Source: Thermotalea metallivorans
GTDB lineage: Bacteria; Bacillota; Clostridia; Peptostreptococcales; Thermotaleaceae
DNA length: 50,538 nucleotides
Direction: 5' to 3'
NCBI RefSeq assembly: GCF_001562415.1
Contig: NZ_LOEE01000059.1
Span: forward strand, 1-50,538
Part shown: positions 33,692 to 41,357 of the stretch, piece by piece
How the letters are laid out: every line of letters begins with the position of its first letter
Numbering within the stretch: position 1 is the first letter of the stretch
Position numbers and translations under genes: made by a program
The notes under the pieces: generated by a model
What the model was told of the DNA's origin: nothing
The model's database searches: none
What the model saw: the letters and a program-made list of their open reading frames with translations, nothing else

Positions 33692-34558
33692 TTCTTTTTT
33701 CTTTTTTTCGATGATTTCTTGAATCCTAGAAATATAAGATAGTCCTGTCATCATTCCTTTTTGATATAGTTCTTTCGCCTTAGAAAAATCAATAGGACTG
33801 AAACCTTTCATGGAGAGGTTGATCACCAAATCTGCTTGGGAGGTTTCTTTTGCTACCACTTTCTGTTGCATGATAAAAAGGGATTTTAAAATGGTCTCAA
33901 GGCTGTTGCTCGGAAGCCAGTCCTCCAAGGAAGGAACGAGATTGACGGCAATGGTAATATCCGGATTGAAACCTTTGACTGCATGGACCGGTACATTACT
34001 GACAACGCCTCCATCCACCAGGGTGCGATTGTTTATATGGATAGGATGGAAAATACCCGGAATGGCTGTCGAGGCCCGGATGGCTGTAGAAAGCTTTCCG
34101 GAATGCAGTATAATCTCTTCTCCCGTCAGTAGGTCGGTGGCAACGGCGACAAAGGGAATTTTCAGATCTTCAAAGGTTTTATTCCCGATGAGGTTGCAGA
34201 TAAAAAATTCCATGGGTTCGTTGGACAATATTCCTCCCAAGGGAAGGGAAAGCTTGGATAGATTCTTCCATTGGGTAGAAATGGCCAGTTCATAAAGTTT
34301 TTGAAGGGGTATACCGGCGGCATATAGACCTCCTACCAATGCGCCGATGCTGGTGCCGCTCATATAGTGGACAGGTATATGGTGATTTTCCAAGACCTTT
34401 AGAATACCGATATGGGAGATGCCCCATACGGCACCGCCTCCCAGCGCCAGGGCAATGGTAGGGTGAGTTTTCTGTGGCAGAGAGACAGTTTTTTTCTTAA
34501 AAAAAGCGGGAAACGGATGGAAAAGGCTGTGCAGGGATGATTTTAATCTTTTTCCCAT
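33683..34558 (-). CDS. patatin-like phospholipase family protein (RssA/YchK-like)
   Basis: A 291-residue lipid acyl hydrolase. The oxyanion-hole motif GGGAVWG (about residues 41-47), the nucleophile elbow GTSIGALVGG (Ser about 70) and the DGG motif (VDGGVVSNVP, Asp about 186) form the Ser-Asp dyad of patatins. The start at 34558 has AAAGGGGG upstream on the minus strand; an alternative ATG lies ten codons upstream. It is convergent with cooT and probably monocistronic. The substrate is unknown. Confidence 0.88.
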   Translation of the reverse strand: MGKRLKSSLHSLFHPFPAFFKKKTVSLPQKTHPTIALALGGGAVWGISHIGILKVLENHHIPVHYMSGTSIGALVGGLYAAGIPLQKLYELAISTQWKNLSKLSLPLGGILSNEPMEFFICNLIGNKTFEDLKIPFVAVATDLLTGEEIILHSGKLSTAIRASTAIPGIFHPIHINNRTLVDGGVVSNVPVHAVKGFNPDITIAVNLVPSLEDWLPSNSLETILKSLFIMQQKVVAKETSQADLVINLSMKGFSPIDFSKAKELYQKGMMTGLSYISRIQEIIEKKKKELP

Positions 34559-34836
34559 AGGTAATAAGCCCCCTTTCGCAGATAGCATATTTCTTCTTTA
34601 CATAATATATATGTGATCATCACAAACTTTCATACTAGAGAAATCTGGAGCAAGCATGGGATCGCCATAGGGACCATATAAAATTCAAAGGTTTTTCTGA
34701 TATATACTCTATTCGCTGTAGAGCACCATTTCCCTTCCTTAGAAAATTTGCCCATATCTTCACGATTCAAGAGTCCTAGGCATAATATATAGTGAAATCG
34801 TGAAAGTGCTGTATGACGATATATTGGAGGGGTTCC

Positions 34837-35421
34837 ATGGAAGGGAATAATTTGGTAAAGATAGAAAACCATGAGAGGGGAAAGCATCCCTTGGCAAATA
34901 TGATCTCCAGTTTGACATCTGGCAACATATGGTTGCCCATTGTTTTATTTATTATGTTGAACAGGGAAGGAACTATGAAATTTAGTTCAGATGATTTATA
35001 TCGTGCGGGAGAAATCCTGAAAACAGCAAGGCCTTATTTTGGGGACAAACATAGGGAGGTGCTTGCCAAAACAGAAAATATTGTAGATATCATCCATTCT
35101 TTGAATCGATATGCAAAGGGAGAGTATAGATCAGAAGGAGGATTCGGCAAATCCTATCATAATGTGGCGAATAAGCCCATAAAAGTGATGGAGGCCATAC
35201 GACCTTATATGCGAGGAAAGGGAAGAGAAAATATCGATAAGCTGTTGACATTGAACGACAGGGTGAATCGGCTGAGAAACAGGGATCCGAGGAATAGAAA
35301 TATTGCAGAGGATTTTGAGTACATGACCGACATACTGGAAATACTAAAGGCAGACAAGGGGAGAGAAGTGAGGAATGTTTTAAATAAGGTACACAAGATG
35401 ATGGAAATATTGAGGAAGTAA
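34837..35421 (+). CDS. hypothetical protein, basic and helical
   Basis: A 194-residue protein rich in Arg, Lys, Asn and Glu. One hydrophobic stretch, NIWLPIVLFIMLNREGT, lies near residue 32. Two helical segments follow, each starting with a similar motif: ILKTARPYFGDKHREVL and AIRPYMRGKGRENIDKLL. These look like an internal duplication of about 70 residues (RPYFGDKHRE against RPYMRGKGRE). The ATG at 34837 follows TTGGAGGGG. I do not recognise the family; a sporulation- or spore-coat-related role is possible but unproven. Confidence 0.65.
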   Translation: MEGNNLVKIENHERGKHPLANMISSLTSGNIWLPIVLFIMLNREGTMKFSSDDLYRAGEILKTARPYFGDKHREVLAKTENIVDIIHSLNRYAKGEYRSEGGFGKSYHNVANKPIKVMEAIRPYMRGKGRENIDKLLTLNDRVNRLRNRDPRNRNIAEDFEYMTDILEILKADKGREVRNVLNKVHKMMEILRK

Positions 35422-35579
35422 AGGCTTCTGTCTTTTCAGGAGCCTTTATTTTCTATGAAAAATGATAAACTACCTACGGAAATCTCTGCAAGGGGAATCG
35501 GCATCATATATAGGAAAATGAGTAAAAGGCGATGAATTTGGATATATTTAATACAATAAACAAAGGGAGGAGAACAAGG

Positions 35580-36182
35580 ATGGAGAACTATATCAAGGAT
35601 GAAGTGAAAGGGATCAGAGAAACGGCATATCCAATAAATCCGCTAATTTTAAATCGATGGTCTCCCAGGGCTATTTCAGAAGAAGAGATCACGGAGAAGG
35701 AATTGTTTACCTTATTGGAAGCAGCTCGTTGGGCTCCTTCTTGTTATAATGAACAGCCATGGCGGTTTATTTTGGCTCGAAAAAAAGAAGACCGGGAGAG
35801 ATTTTATGAATTTTTGACGGAAAGCAACCGCATATGGGCGGAAAAGGCACCAGTCCTGATTGCATGGATATCCAAGACAAACTTTACTGAAAACGGCAAG
35901 GTAAATCGATGGCATGGCTTTGATGCAGGAACTGCTTGGGGCTATTTGTCCTTAGAAGGGGAAAGACAAGGTTTGCTGGTCCATGCCATGGGGGGATTTA
36001 GCGTCAAGAAAGCAAAGGAAATATTAGGTTTGGATGACGACCATGATATTTTTGCGATTATTGCTGTAGGAAAAAGGGGAAAAAAGGAAATGTTACCCAT
36101 AGAACTGCAGGAAAGGGAGAAGCCATCTGGTAGAAAGCCCTTAGATGAGCTTGTGTTCGAAGGCAGTTTTCAAAACAAATAG
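35580..36182 (+). CDS. nitroreductase family protein
   Basis: A 200-residue FMN-dependent nitroreductase-fold protein. The N-terminal RWSPRAISEEEITEKELFTL and LEAARWAPSCYNEQPWRFIL (about residues 43-62) carry the FMN phosphate-binding and dimer residues. GLLVHAMGGFSVKKAKEIL lies in the second half. Members reduce nitro groups, quinones or flavins with NAD(P)H. The ATG at 35580 is used because AAAGGGAGGAG precedes it; an ATG at 35532 lacks spacing. The next operon has its own promoter. Confidence 0.88.
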   Translation: MENYIKDEVKGIRETAYPINPLILNRWSPRAISEEEITEKELFTLLEAARWAPSCYNEQPWRFILARKKEDRERFYEFLTESNRIWAEKAPVLIAWISKTNFTENGKVNRWHGFDAGTAWGYLSLEGERQGLLVHAMGGFSVKKAKEILGLDDDHDIFAIIAVGKRGKKEMLPIELQEREKPSGRKPLDELVFEGSFQNK

Positions 36183-36219
36183 ATACATAATTTTTTAAAA
36201 AATGAAAGCTTGTCTGCTA

Positions 36220-36275
36220 TTGACAAAAAAGCGGGAGTAAGTTAAAATAAAAATGTACCCCCTATACAGGGGGGA
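36220..36275 (+). promoter_or_regulatory. promoter with CsoR/CstR-like operator
   Basis: TTGACA (36220-36225), 17 nt, TAAAAT (36243-36248), then the inverted repeat CCCCCT-ATAC-AGGGGG (36258-36273). This C-tract/G-tract palindrome with an AT centre is the shape bound by CsoR/CstR/RcnR-type repressors (copper, persulfide or nickel sensors). It overlaps the likely transcription start. Confidence 0.65.
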
Positions 36276-36298
36276 GGGGATTGAAAGGAGGAATATTC

Positions 36299-36601
36299 AT
36301 GCATATAACGATTACTCAGAAGGCACAGGAGATGATCAAACAACAGTTGAAGGATAAAAACATGGAAGAAAAATTTTTGAGGATTGTGGTGAAAGCTTTT
36401 GGCTGAGGAGGTCCAGTTTTTGGTATAACTCTGGAAGAGTTTAAGAACGAAGAAGATTACAGTGAAGAGATTAACGGCATCAGAATAATTGCTGAGAGGG
36501 ACTTGCTGAAACAGTATCATGGATTTCAGATTGATTATTCAGATGGATGGTTCAGCAAAGGCTTTCGGATTATTCCGGAGGGGGGAGGGTCTTCCTGCTA
36601 A
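36299..36601 (+). CDS. HesB-like selenoprotein with in-frame UGA (Sec36)
   Basis: A 100-codon gene interrupted only by TGA at 36404-36406 (codon 36), in the context AFG-U-GGPVFGI. Before it is HITITQKAQEMIKQQL and after it ITLEEFKNEEDYSEEINGIR, both typical of HesB/IscA-like proteins. The Sec replaces the first conserved Cys of that fold, as in the known HesB-like selenoprotein family of Clostridia. The chain ends SSC rather than the usual CxC. AAAGGAGG (36284-36291) precedes the ATG, and the TAA overlaps the next start. A SECIS-like hairpin follows the UGA. A gene caller treating UGA as stop would miss it. Role: probably redox or Fe-S/metal chemistry. Confidence 0.88.
36404..36434 (+). promoter_or_regulatory. 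bacterial SECIS element
   Basis: Directly downstream of the UGA, CC-AGTT (36413-36418) pairs with AACT-GG (36427-36434, a CT bulge between). The 8-nt loop TTTGGTAT has GG 16 nt after the UGA. A short stem with G residues in the apical loop at this distance is what bacterial SelB recognises. Confidence 0.7.
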
Positions 36602-37164
36602 TGGAAAAAAAGATGACAGAAAGGGGTGACCATATGTCCGGAAGCAAATCCCATCAATCATGGTCATGGATATTGATGGTTTTGTTTATCACCTTATCCA
36701 TCGTAGATATACGTTTTGGCTTGTTAGGATTTATCTGCATGGGAGCACCGATTTACCATGCCTTCAGAGGCAGGGGCAAAATTCATTGTTCCAAATACTG
36801 TCCAAGGGGGTCTATTTTAGGAAAATTTTTACAGAATATCAGTATGGCGCATAATTTACCGAAATCTCTGAAAGGGAAAAATGTAAAGAACGGTCTCTTA
36901 ATTCTCATGATGACGATGTTTGGCATATCTTTATATCATGCTTTTCAGGCATCCAATGTCATCAAGGCTGTAGGATTTGGGCTTTTTCGATTGATGATGG
37001 CTTCTTTGGCCCTTGGGGTGATCATGGGCGTGATATTTAAGCCCCGAAGCTGGTGCCAGGTATGCCCGATGGGGTATGCGACAGGCTTGATAAAAGAAGC
37101 CCAAGATAGAAAAAGGATGGAAAAGATGGAAAAAGACGTGGGGAATGGGAAAAAGGTGGCATGA
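36601..37164 (+). CDS. membrane 4Fe-4S binding protein (NapH-like)
   Basis: A 187-residue protein with about four transmembrane helices and two polyferredoxin-type motifs, HCSKYCPRG (C-x3-CP, about residue 63) and WCQVCPMG (C-x2-CP, about 160). These resemble the NapH/NosR/CcoG membrane ferredoxin group. Such proteins pass electrons between a membrane quinol or flavin and soluble partners. The ATG at 36601 shares bases with the selenoprotein stop (TAATG) and follows GGAGGGGGGAGGG; an ATG at 36634 is the alternative. Coupling to the HesB-like selenoprotein suggests a common redox function. Confidence 0.82.
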   Translation: MEKKMTERGDHMSGSKSHQSWSWILMVLFITLSIVDIRFGLLGFICMGAPIYHAFRGRGKIHCSKYCPRGSILGKFLQNISMAHNLPKSLKGKNVKNGLLILMMTMFGISLYHAFQASNVIKAVGFGLFRLMMASLALGVIMGVIFKPRSWCQVCPMGYATGLIKEAQDRKRMEKMEKDVGNGKKVA

Positions 37165-37247
37165 TCGCTAGGACATAAAAGAATCAGGAAATGAAGTCCA
37201 TAGGAAAATATATTCATAAATGAAGGTAAAATAAAGGAGGAGATATT

Positions 37248-37478
37248 ATGAATAAAAATGTAACGATCTATTCCAGTGATACCTGTGTTTACTGCCATTA
37301 TGCAAAGGAGTTTTTTAAGAAAAGGGGAATTTCCTATGTAGAGAAGAATGTTTCAAGGGATATGGCAGCACGCAAAGAATTAATGACTCAGGGTTTCATG
37401 GGAGTTCCTGTGATCAAGATCGGAGATGAAATTGTTCAAGGTTTTGATCAGGAAAGATTAGAACAACTGCTGGGTTAA
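37248..37478 (+). CDS. glutaredoxin family protein
   Basis: A 76-residue glutaredoxin/NrdH-like thiol-disulfide protein. The active site DTCVYCHYAK has C13-x2-C16; GVPVIKIGDEIVQGFD carries the cis-Pro and the GF(D) motif. The ATG at 37248 follows AAAGGAGGAG. It lies 84 nt after the membrane ferredoxin gene and is probably in the same transcript, ending at a good terminator, which makes a three-gene redox unit with the selenoprotein. Confidence 0.9.
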   Translation: MNKNVTIYSSDTCVYCHYAKEFFKKRGISYVEKNVSRDMAARKELMTQGFMGVPVIKIGDEIVQGFDQERLEQLLG

Positions 37479-37495
37479 AAACATGATGGGAAAAG

Positions 37496-37527
37496 AGCTG
37501 TGATTCTAAGGAATCATAGCTTTTTTT
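37496..37527 (+). terminator. Rho-independent terminator
   Basis: AGCTGTGATTC (37496-37506) pairs with GAATCATAGCT (37511-37521, one mismatch or G-U) followed by TTTTTT. It ends the selenoprotein-glutaredoxin unit. Confidence 0.85.
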
Positions 37528-37643
37528 GCTTTGCAGGGAAATGCAAGTTTAAAATCATGCAGAATGGTACATACTGATATAGGTAATACATATGAGAAAA
37601 AAGACAATATAGAAAAATATCATGAGGTTGGGGGAGAGATACA

Positions 37644-38660
37644 ATGACAGCTCGCGTTGGTATACCCAGGGGATTGCTATATTATTATTATGGACCCCTG
37701 TGGACCAAATTTTTCAAATGTCTTGATGCGGAAGTGATAATTTCTGCACCTACTAACAAAAAAATTGTTGAGATGGGAGTCAAAAATACAGTAGATGAAG
37801 CCTGTTTGCCTGTAAAAGTATACCATGGGCATGTCATGGATTTAGTAGATCGGAAGGTAGACTATATCTTTCTGCCTAGGCTGATGAGTGTGTACAGAAA
37901 TGAATATATATGCCCTAAGTTCTGTGGATTGCCGGAAATGGTGAATCACTCCATAAAAAAATTACCAATCATGATTCAGCCTACCATAGATTTTCGGAAA
38001 TCAAAAAAAGATTTATCAAAAATTGTATGGGAGGTAGGAAGCTATTTCACAAAGGATATAAGAAAAATTGAAGGAGCTTTCCAGGAAGCTTTAAAAAATT
38101 ATTATCGATACAAGGAAGCATTGGGGAAGGGATGGTTGCCCATCGATATGCTGAAAGGGGATAGAGACCAGTCCATGCATCAGAATATCTGCCATCGGGA
38201 TAAAGTTGCCCTTCTTGGACACCCCTATAATCTTTATGATGCCTATATCAGTATGAATATCATTGAAAAGTTAAGGAGTCATCAACTGGATGTACTCACA
38301 CCTGAATGTATGGACAAAATTGTCATCAATCAAAAGGCTGCCACCATGGATAAAAAAATGTTCTGGAGTTTTGGGAGGAAAATTATTGGCACCGCCCTTC
38401 ATGTCATGGAGCAGGAAGAGGTCCGTGGAATTATCTATCTATCTTCCTTTGGATGTGGCTTGGATTCTGTGATTGCAGATATTGTAGAACGGAGAATAAG
38501 AAGACATTCCAATAAACCCTTTGCGCTGCTGACGCTGGATGAGCATACGGGGGAAGCCGGGATGGATACCAGAATAGAAGCCTTTGTAGATATGATCAAA
38601 TGGAGGAGAAATCATGAAAATTACTTTTCCACACATGGGCAATACATACATACCCATTAA
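37644..38660 (+). CDS. DUF2229/acyl-CoA dehydratase activase-related protein, first gene
   Basis: A 338-residue protein of the CoA-dehydratase-activase-related group (DUF2229 and 2-hydroxyglutaryl-CoA dehydratase-D-like fold). Visible are VGIPRGLLYYYYGPLW at the N-terminus, NTVDEACLPVKVYHGHV (about residue 51), FLPRLMSVYRNEYICPKFCGL with Fe-S-type cysteines, SSFGCGLDSV and the C-terminal LTLDEHTGEAGMDTRIEAFVD. Members carry an Fe-S cluster and usually sit beside a BadF-type ASKHA ATPase; none is present in this window. The ATG at 37644 has a weak site (GGGGGAGA). It overlaps the next gene by 47 nt. Confidence 0.82.
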   Translation: MTARVGIPRGLLYYYYGPLWTKFFKCLDAEVIISAPTNKKIVEMGVKNTVDEACLPVKVYHGHVMDLVDRKVDYIFLPRLMSVYRNEYICPKFCGLPEMVNHSIKKLPIMIQPTIDFRKSKKDLSKIVWEVGSYFTKDIRKIEGAFQEALKNYYRYKEALGKGWLPIDMLKGDRDQSMHQNICHRDKVALLGHPYNLYDAYISMNIIEKLRSHQLDVLTPECMDKIVINQKAATMDKKMFWSFGRKIIGTALHVMEQEEVRGIIYLSSFGCGLDSVIADIVERRIRRHSNKPFALLTLDEHTGEAGMDTRIEAFVDMIKWRRNHENYFSTHGQYIHTH

Positions 38661-39714
38661 AGCGTTATTTGATGATTTAGGGGTAGAAACCGTTGTACCT
38701 CCGAAATGCAGCAAAAAAACTTTAGAGTTGGGGACAAAATATGCACCGGAATTGATCTGCCTGCCCTTGAAAATTAACTTAGGAAATTACATAGAGAGCA
38801 TAGAGAAAGGAGCCGATACCATTGCCATTGTAGGAAGTTGTGGACCCTGCAGATTTGGATATTATTCAGAGGTACAAAAAGAAATATTAAGGGATTTGGG
38901 ATACAATGTGGAAATTGTAGTTCTTGAAATACCCGAAGGAGATATAGTTGAATTTTGTAATCGCATAGGAAAGATTACCAATACGAAAAATCCTATTAAG
39001 ATTATGAAATGCTTTGCAAATGCCATGAAAGTATTAAGGAAGATCAATGGTTTTGAGGAAAAAGTATTAAGATTAAGACCCTATGAAGTAAACAAAGGAG
39101 ATATTGATGAACTATACCATCAACTTGTGAAAAAACTAGAAGATAGCACGGGATCAAAGGCGATGATACATCATATGGATTGGGCTATGGGTCGATTGCA
39201 AGAGGTTCCCCTAGACCGTAAAAGGGATGTTTTAAAAGTAGGGATTGTAGGGGAGATTTATACTGTTATTGATGATTTTTCTAATTTAGATATTGGAAAG
39301 AAGTTGAACGATATGGGCGTAGAAGTCCATAAGTCTTTGAGTGCAGGAGAATGGATGACGGATGTTATTTATTATCGAAGCATTGGTACTAGCCGTGAAA
39401 GACGTATTTGGGATGCAGCAGAACCTTATGTGCAAGTATGTATCGGCGGCCATGGGAGAGAGACCATCGGCAATACGGTACGATACGCAGAGGAAGGTTA
39501 TGATGGCGTCATTCAGTTGATGCCCTTTACCTGCATGCCCGAAATTGTTTCCATGAGCATCATGCCGAAGGTGCAAGAGGAAAAAAATATTCCGGTTTTG
39601 TCCCTGATGATTGATGAGATGACGGGGGAAGCAGGGTATCAGACCAGGCTGGAGGCTTATATCGATCTTTTAAGGAATAGAAGAGAGAAAAACAAAAGCA
39701 AAAAAAGTAACTGA
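38614..39714 (+). CDS. acyl-CoA dehydratase activase-related protein, second gene
   Basis: A 366-residue protein of the same superfamily as its upstream neighbour. Motifs are PHMGNTYIPIKALFDDLG, the PELICLPLKINLGNYIES Cys region, GSCGPCRFGYYSEVQ (three closely spaced cysteines or near), LMPFTCMPEIVSMSIMP and the C-terminal LMIDEMTGEAGYQTRLEAYID. The shared end motif D-E-(H/M)-T-G-E-A-G-x-x-T-R shows the two are diverged paralogues that probably form a heterodimer. The ATG at 38614 lies inside the end of the first gene after TGGAGGAG. The function of such stand-alone pairs is unknown. Confidence 0.82.
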   Translation: MKITFPHMGNTYIPIKALFDDLGVETVVPPKCSKKTLELGTKYAPELICLPLKINLGNYIESIEKGADTIAIVGSCGPCRFGYYSEVQKEILRDLGYNVEIVVLEIPEGDIVEFCNRIGKITNTKNPIKIMKCFANAMKVLRKINGFEEKVLRLRPYEVNKGDIDELYHQLVKKLEDSTGSKAMIHHMDWAMGRLQEVPLDRKRDVLKVGIVGEIYTVIDDFSNLDIGKKLNDMGVEVHKSLSAGEWMTDVIYYRSIGTSRERRIWDAAEPYVQVCIGGHGRETIGNTVRYAEEGYDGVIQLMPFTCMPEIVSMSIMPKVQEEKNIPVLSLMIDEMTGEAGYQTRLEAYIDLLRNRREKNKSKKSN

Positions 39715-39988
39715 GCAAGGACGGCGTTTTCAAAATTTTATATCCTCAGCATATCATTGACAGAATCAGAAGCAAATATCCTTATCCTATAAGACATCCT
39801 TTTTGTCTGTCATCCCTGAAAGAAACCTATGAAGGGATCGGAAAAATTGCCGAGGTCAAAGTATTGGACGTAATCTTCATAGGGATAAATCAAGGTGCTA
39901 AGAAAATTTCTTTGGGCCGGAGAAGATAAACCGAGGGCTGAATGGTGTCGGAGGAGTACTCCTAAGAATATCACCCGAAGTGGTATAA
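39711..39988 (+). pseudogene. frameshifted, truncated gene remnant
   Basis: Right after the activase-like gene an open frame without an initiator (CTG at 39711) encodes protein-like sequence: YPQHIIDRIRSKYPYPIRHP, then SLKETYEGIGKIAEVKVLDV. It stops at 39927. From about 39914 a second frame continues plausibly as GPEKINRGLNGVGGVLLRI, with a stop at 39986. The two pieces read as one degraded C-terminal-truncated protein with a frameshift and loss of the start. The family is not recognised with confidence. A strong terminator at 40057 lies downstream. Confidence 0.5.
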
Positions 39989-40056
39989 TTGATTTACCCT
40001 GCCAAAGGGGAGACGCCAGTACCAAAGGAATTTTGGAGACGAGGATTGTAACAGAA

Positions 40057-40095
40057 AAACGATGGAGGCTCGAAAAGGACTCCATCGTTTTTTTG
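40057..40095. terminator. bidirectional terminator
   Basis: AAACGATGGAG (40057-40067) pairs perfectly with CTCCATCGTTT (40080-40090) and continues TTTT on the plus strand. The minus strand also runs into TTTTTCTG. It can end both the activase-like transcript and the convergent acetyltransferase gene. Confidence 0.85.
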
Positions 40096-40109
40096 GTTTG
40101 TTTCATTGA

Positions 40110-40739
40110 TTAAGAAACGGGCTTGTGGTAGATTAAATCGGTATAAAGGATACTGTTATAGAATTCGTAACGTACTCCGGATAAGGTGTATTTCTGTTTT
40201 TCTCTAAAGGCCAGGGACGCAAAATTGGGCGTAGGACTGATAATGGTTTCGGCAAAAATATCTTGGATGCCTTTTTTCTTTAAATCCTTCATCAATTGTT
40301 TATAAAGAATGCTGCCAATCCCCTTCCCTGTCAAATTTGAAAGAATGGCAGTTTTGTCAATGACAATGAAATTGTCTATTTTTTTCTTATCGAAATCAGG
40401 ACACCAATAGGTATCTTCTATCCAATTGGGATTATATTTTAACCATTGTTCTTTTGTATAAGCCATGAGGAAACCGACGATGCCAGAGGCCTCAGCTACA
40501 TAGAAATGATCCAATTCCAGTATCCTTTCCATAAAAAATTTCTGATAATATTTTGGTTTTGCAGTATAGTCATCCATTAAAAAACCGGCATAGGATTCTT
40601 TGGTTTTAGAGCCTACAGAACAAGCTACGCGGTATATGGCAGACAAATCCTTCGAAGTAGCCTTCCGAACTTGAATAGTGTCAATACCCGGAAGGATGGC
40701 ACCTCTCTCTAATCCTTGATAAACATTCATTGCATCCAT
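40110..40739 (-). CDS. GNAT family N-acetyltransferase
   Basis: A 209-residue acetyl-CoA-dependent acyltransferase. The GNAT fold starts at TIQVRKATSKDLSAIYRVA (about residue 21); the acetyl-CoA pyrophosphate-binding motif A is SNLTGKGIGSILYKQLM (about 133-149). Near the end, LAFREKQKYTLSGVRYEFY fits motif B. The ATG at 40739 follows AAGGAGGATG on the minus strand. The substrate is unknown. It is preceded by two tandem c-di-AMP riboswitches, an unusual arrangement for an acetyltransferase and a hint that its product matters to osmotic or cell-wall balance. Confidence 0.82.
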   Translation of the reverse strand: MDAMNVYQGLERGAILPGIDTIQVRKATSKDLSAIYRVACSVGSKTKESYAGFLMDDYTAKPKYYQKFFMERILELDHFYVAEASGIVGFLMAYTKEQWLKYNPNWIEDTYWCPDFDKKKIDNFIVIDKTAILSNLTGKGIGSILYKQLMKDLKKKGIQDIFAETIISPTPNFASLAFREKQKYTLSGVRYEFYNSILYTDLIYHKPVS

Positions 40740-40816
40740 AAATCTTCATCCTCCTTTTTGATTTGATTTTTTCATGACTAAGGAAAATGAGCATATGGAG
40801 ATCCATAACCACATCT

Positions 40817-40940
40817 TCCTCTTTCCACGCTTACGAGGTTAGCTGACGGATTCGGATCGAAAGAAGATGACCCTACTCTGAAAAGAGATTCACCCCAAAA
40901 GAATGGTTCCCCCGCTTCTTACTTCGTAAGAATTCAGCGC
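40817..40940 (-). promoter_or_regulatory. c-di-AMP (ydaO/yuaA) riboswitch, gene-proximal copy
   Basis: Read on the minus strand the conserved blocks occur in order: GAAGCGGGGGAACC, TTTTGGGGTGAATC, AGTAGGGTC, TTCGATCCGAATCCGTCAGC, TAACCTCGTAAGCG and GGAAAGAGGA. This is the ydaO/yuaA class that binds c-di-AMP. It ends about 78 nt upstream of the acetyltransferase start. No strong U-tract terminator separates it from the gene, only a short TATGG/CCATA hairpin. Confidence 0.9.
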
Positions 40941-41030
40941 ATTGTTTGATCACAGAGTCAATAGGGAGCCTAAAAGATGCAAAAGTGAGGGATTACAAGA
41001 TATGCAAAAATTAGGAAATGAGGAAGGATG

Positions 41031-41063
41031 AAAAAGAAAAACTATGGAGATTTCACCATAGTT
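41031..41063 (-). terminator. terminator between the two c-di-AMP riboswitches
   Basis: On the minus strand AACTATGG (plus 41056-41063) pairs with CCATAGTT (plus 41040-41047) and is followed by TTTCTTTTT. It lies about 67 nt past the distal aptamer and is its likely expression platform. Confidence 0.8.
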
Positions 41064-41129
41064 GGTTTATTGGGATAATGAGAATAAAAAACCAAACGTG
41101 TCAACGTAATCATTATCACGCAATCAATC

Positions 41130-41253
41130 TCCTCTTTCCACGCTTACGAGGTTAGCTGACGGATTCGGATCGAAAGAAGATGACCCTACTCTGAAAAGAG
41201 ATTCACCCCAAAAGAATGGTTCCCCCGCTTCTTGTTTTGTAAGAACTCAGCGC
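41130..41253 (-). promoter_or_regulatory. c-di-AMP (ydaO/yuaA) riboswitch, distal copy
   Basis: It is identical to the copy at 40817-40940 over 104 contiguous positions and differs at only four sites. All four lie in the terminal TTCTTAC..GTAAGAA hairpin, where the pairing is mostly kept. It is followed by its own terminator (41031-41063) and then the second aptamer, on the same strand. Confidence 0.9.
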
Positions 41254-41299
41254 TCCAAATTGACTATAAAATTGTGAATTCAGATGATATTTAAAGATT

Positions 41300-41328
41300 A
41301 TTATATCATATAGAAAGGGTGCTGTAAA
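41300..41328 (-). promoter_or_regulatory. promoter for the riboswitch-acetyltransferase transcript
   Basis: On the minus strand TTTACA (plus 41323-41328), exactly 17 nt, TATAAT (plus 41300-41305). It lies about 45 nt upstream of the distal riboswitch. Confidence 0.75.
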
Positions 41329-41357
41329 CATATAGAAATAAAAAAATTAGAAAAAGT

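Noticed and set aside
39880-40056. Lysine, SAM, cobalamin or T-box riboswitch upstream of the terminator at 40057
   Set aside because: Some short matches (GGTGCTAA, CCGAGG) were seen, but the conserved cores of these classes are absent, no gene follows on that strand, and part of the stretch reads as degraded coding sequence.
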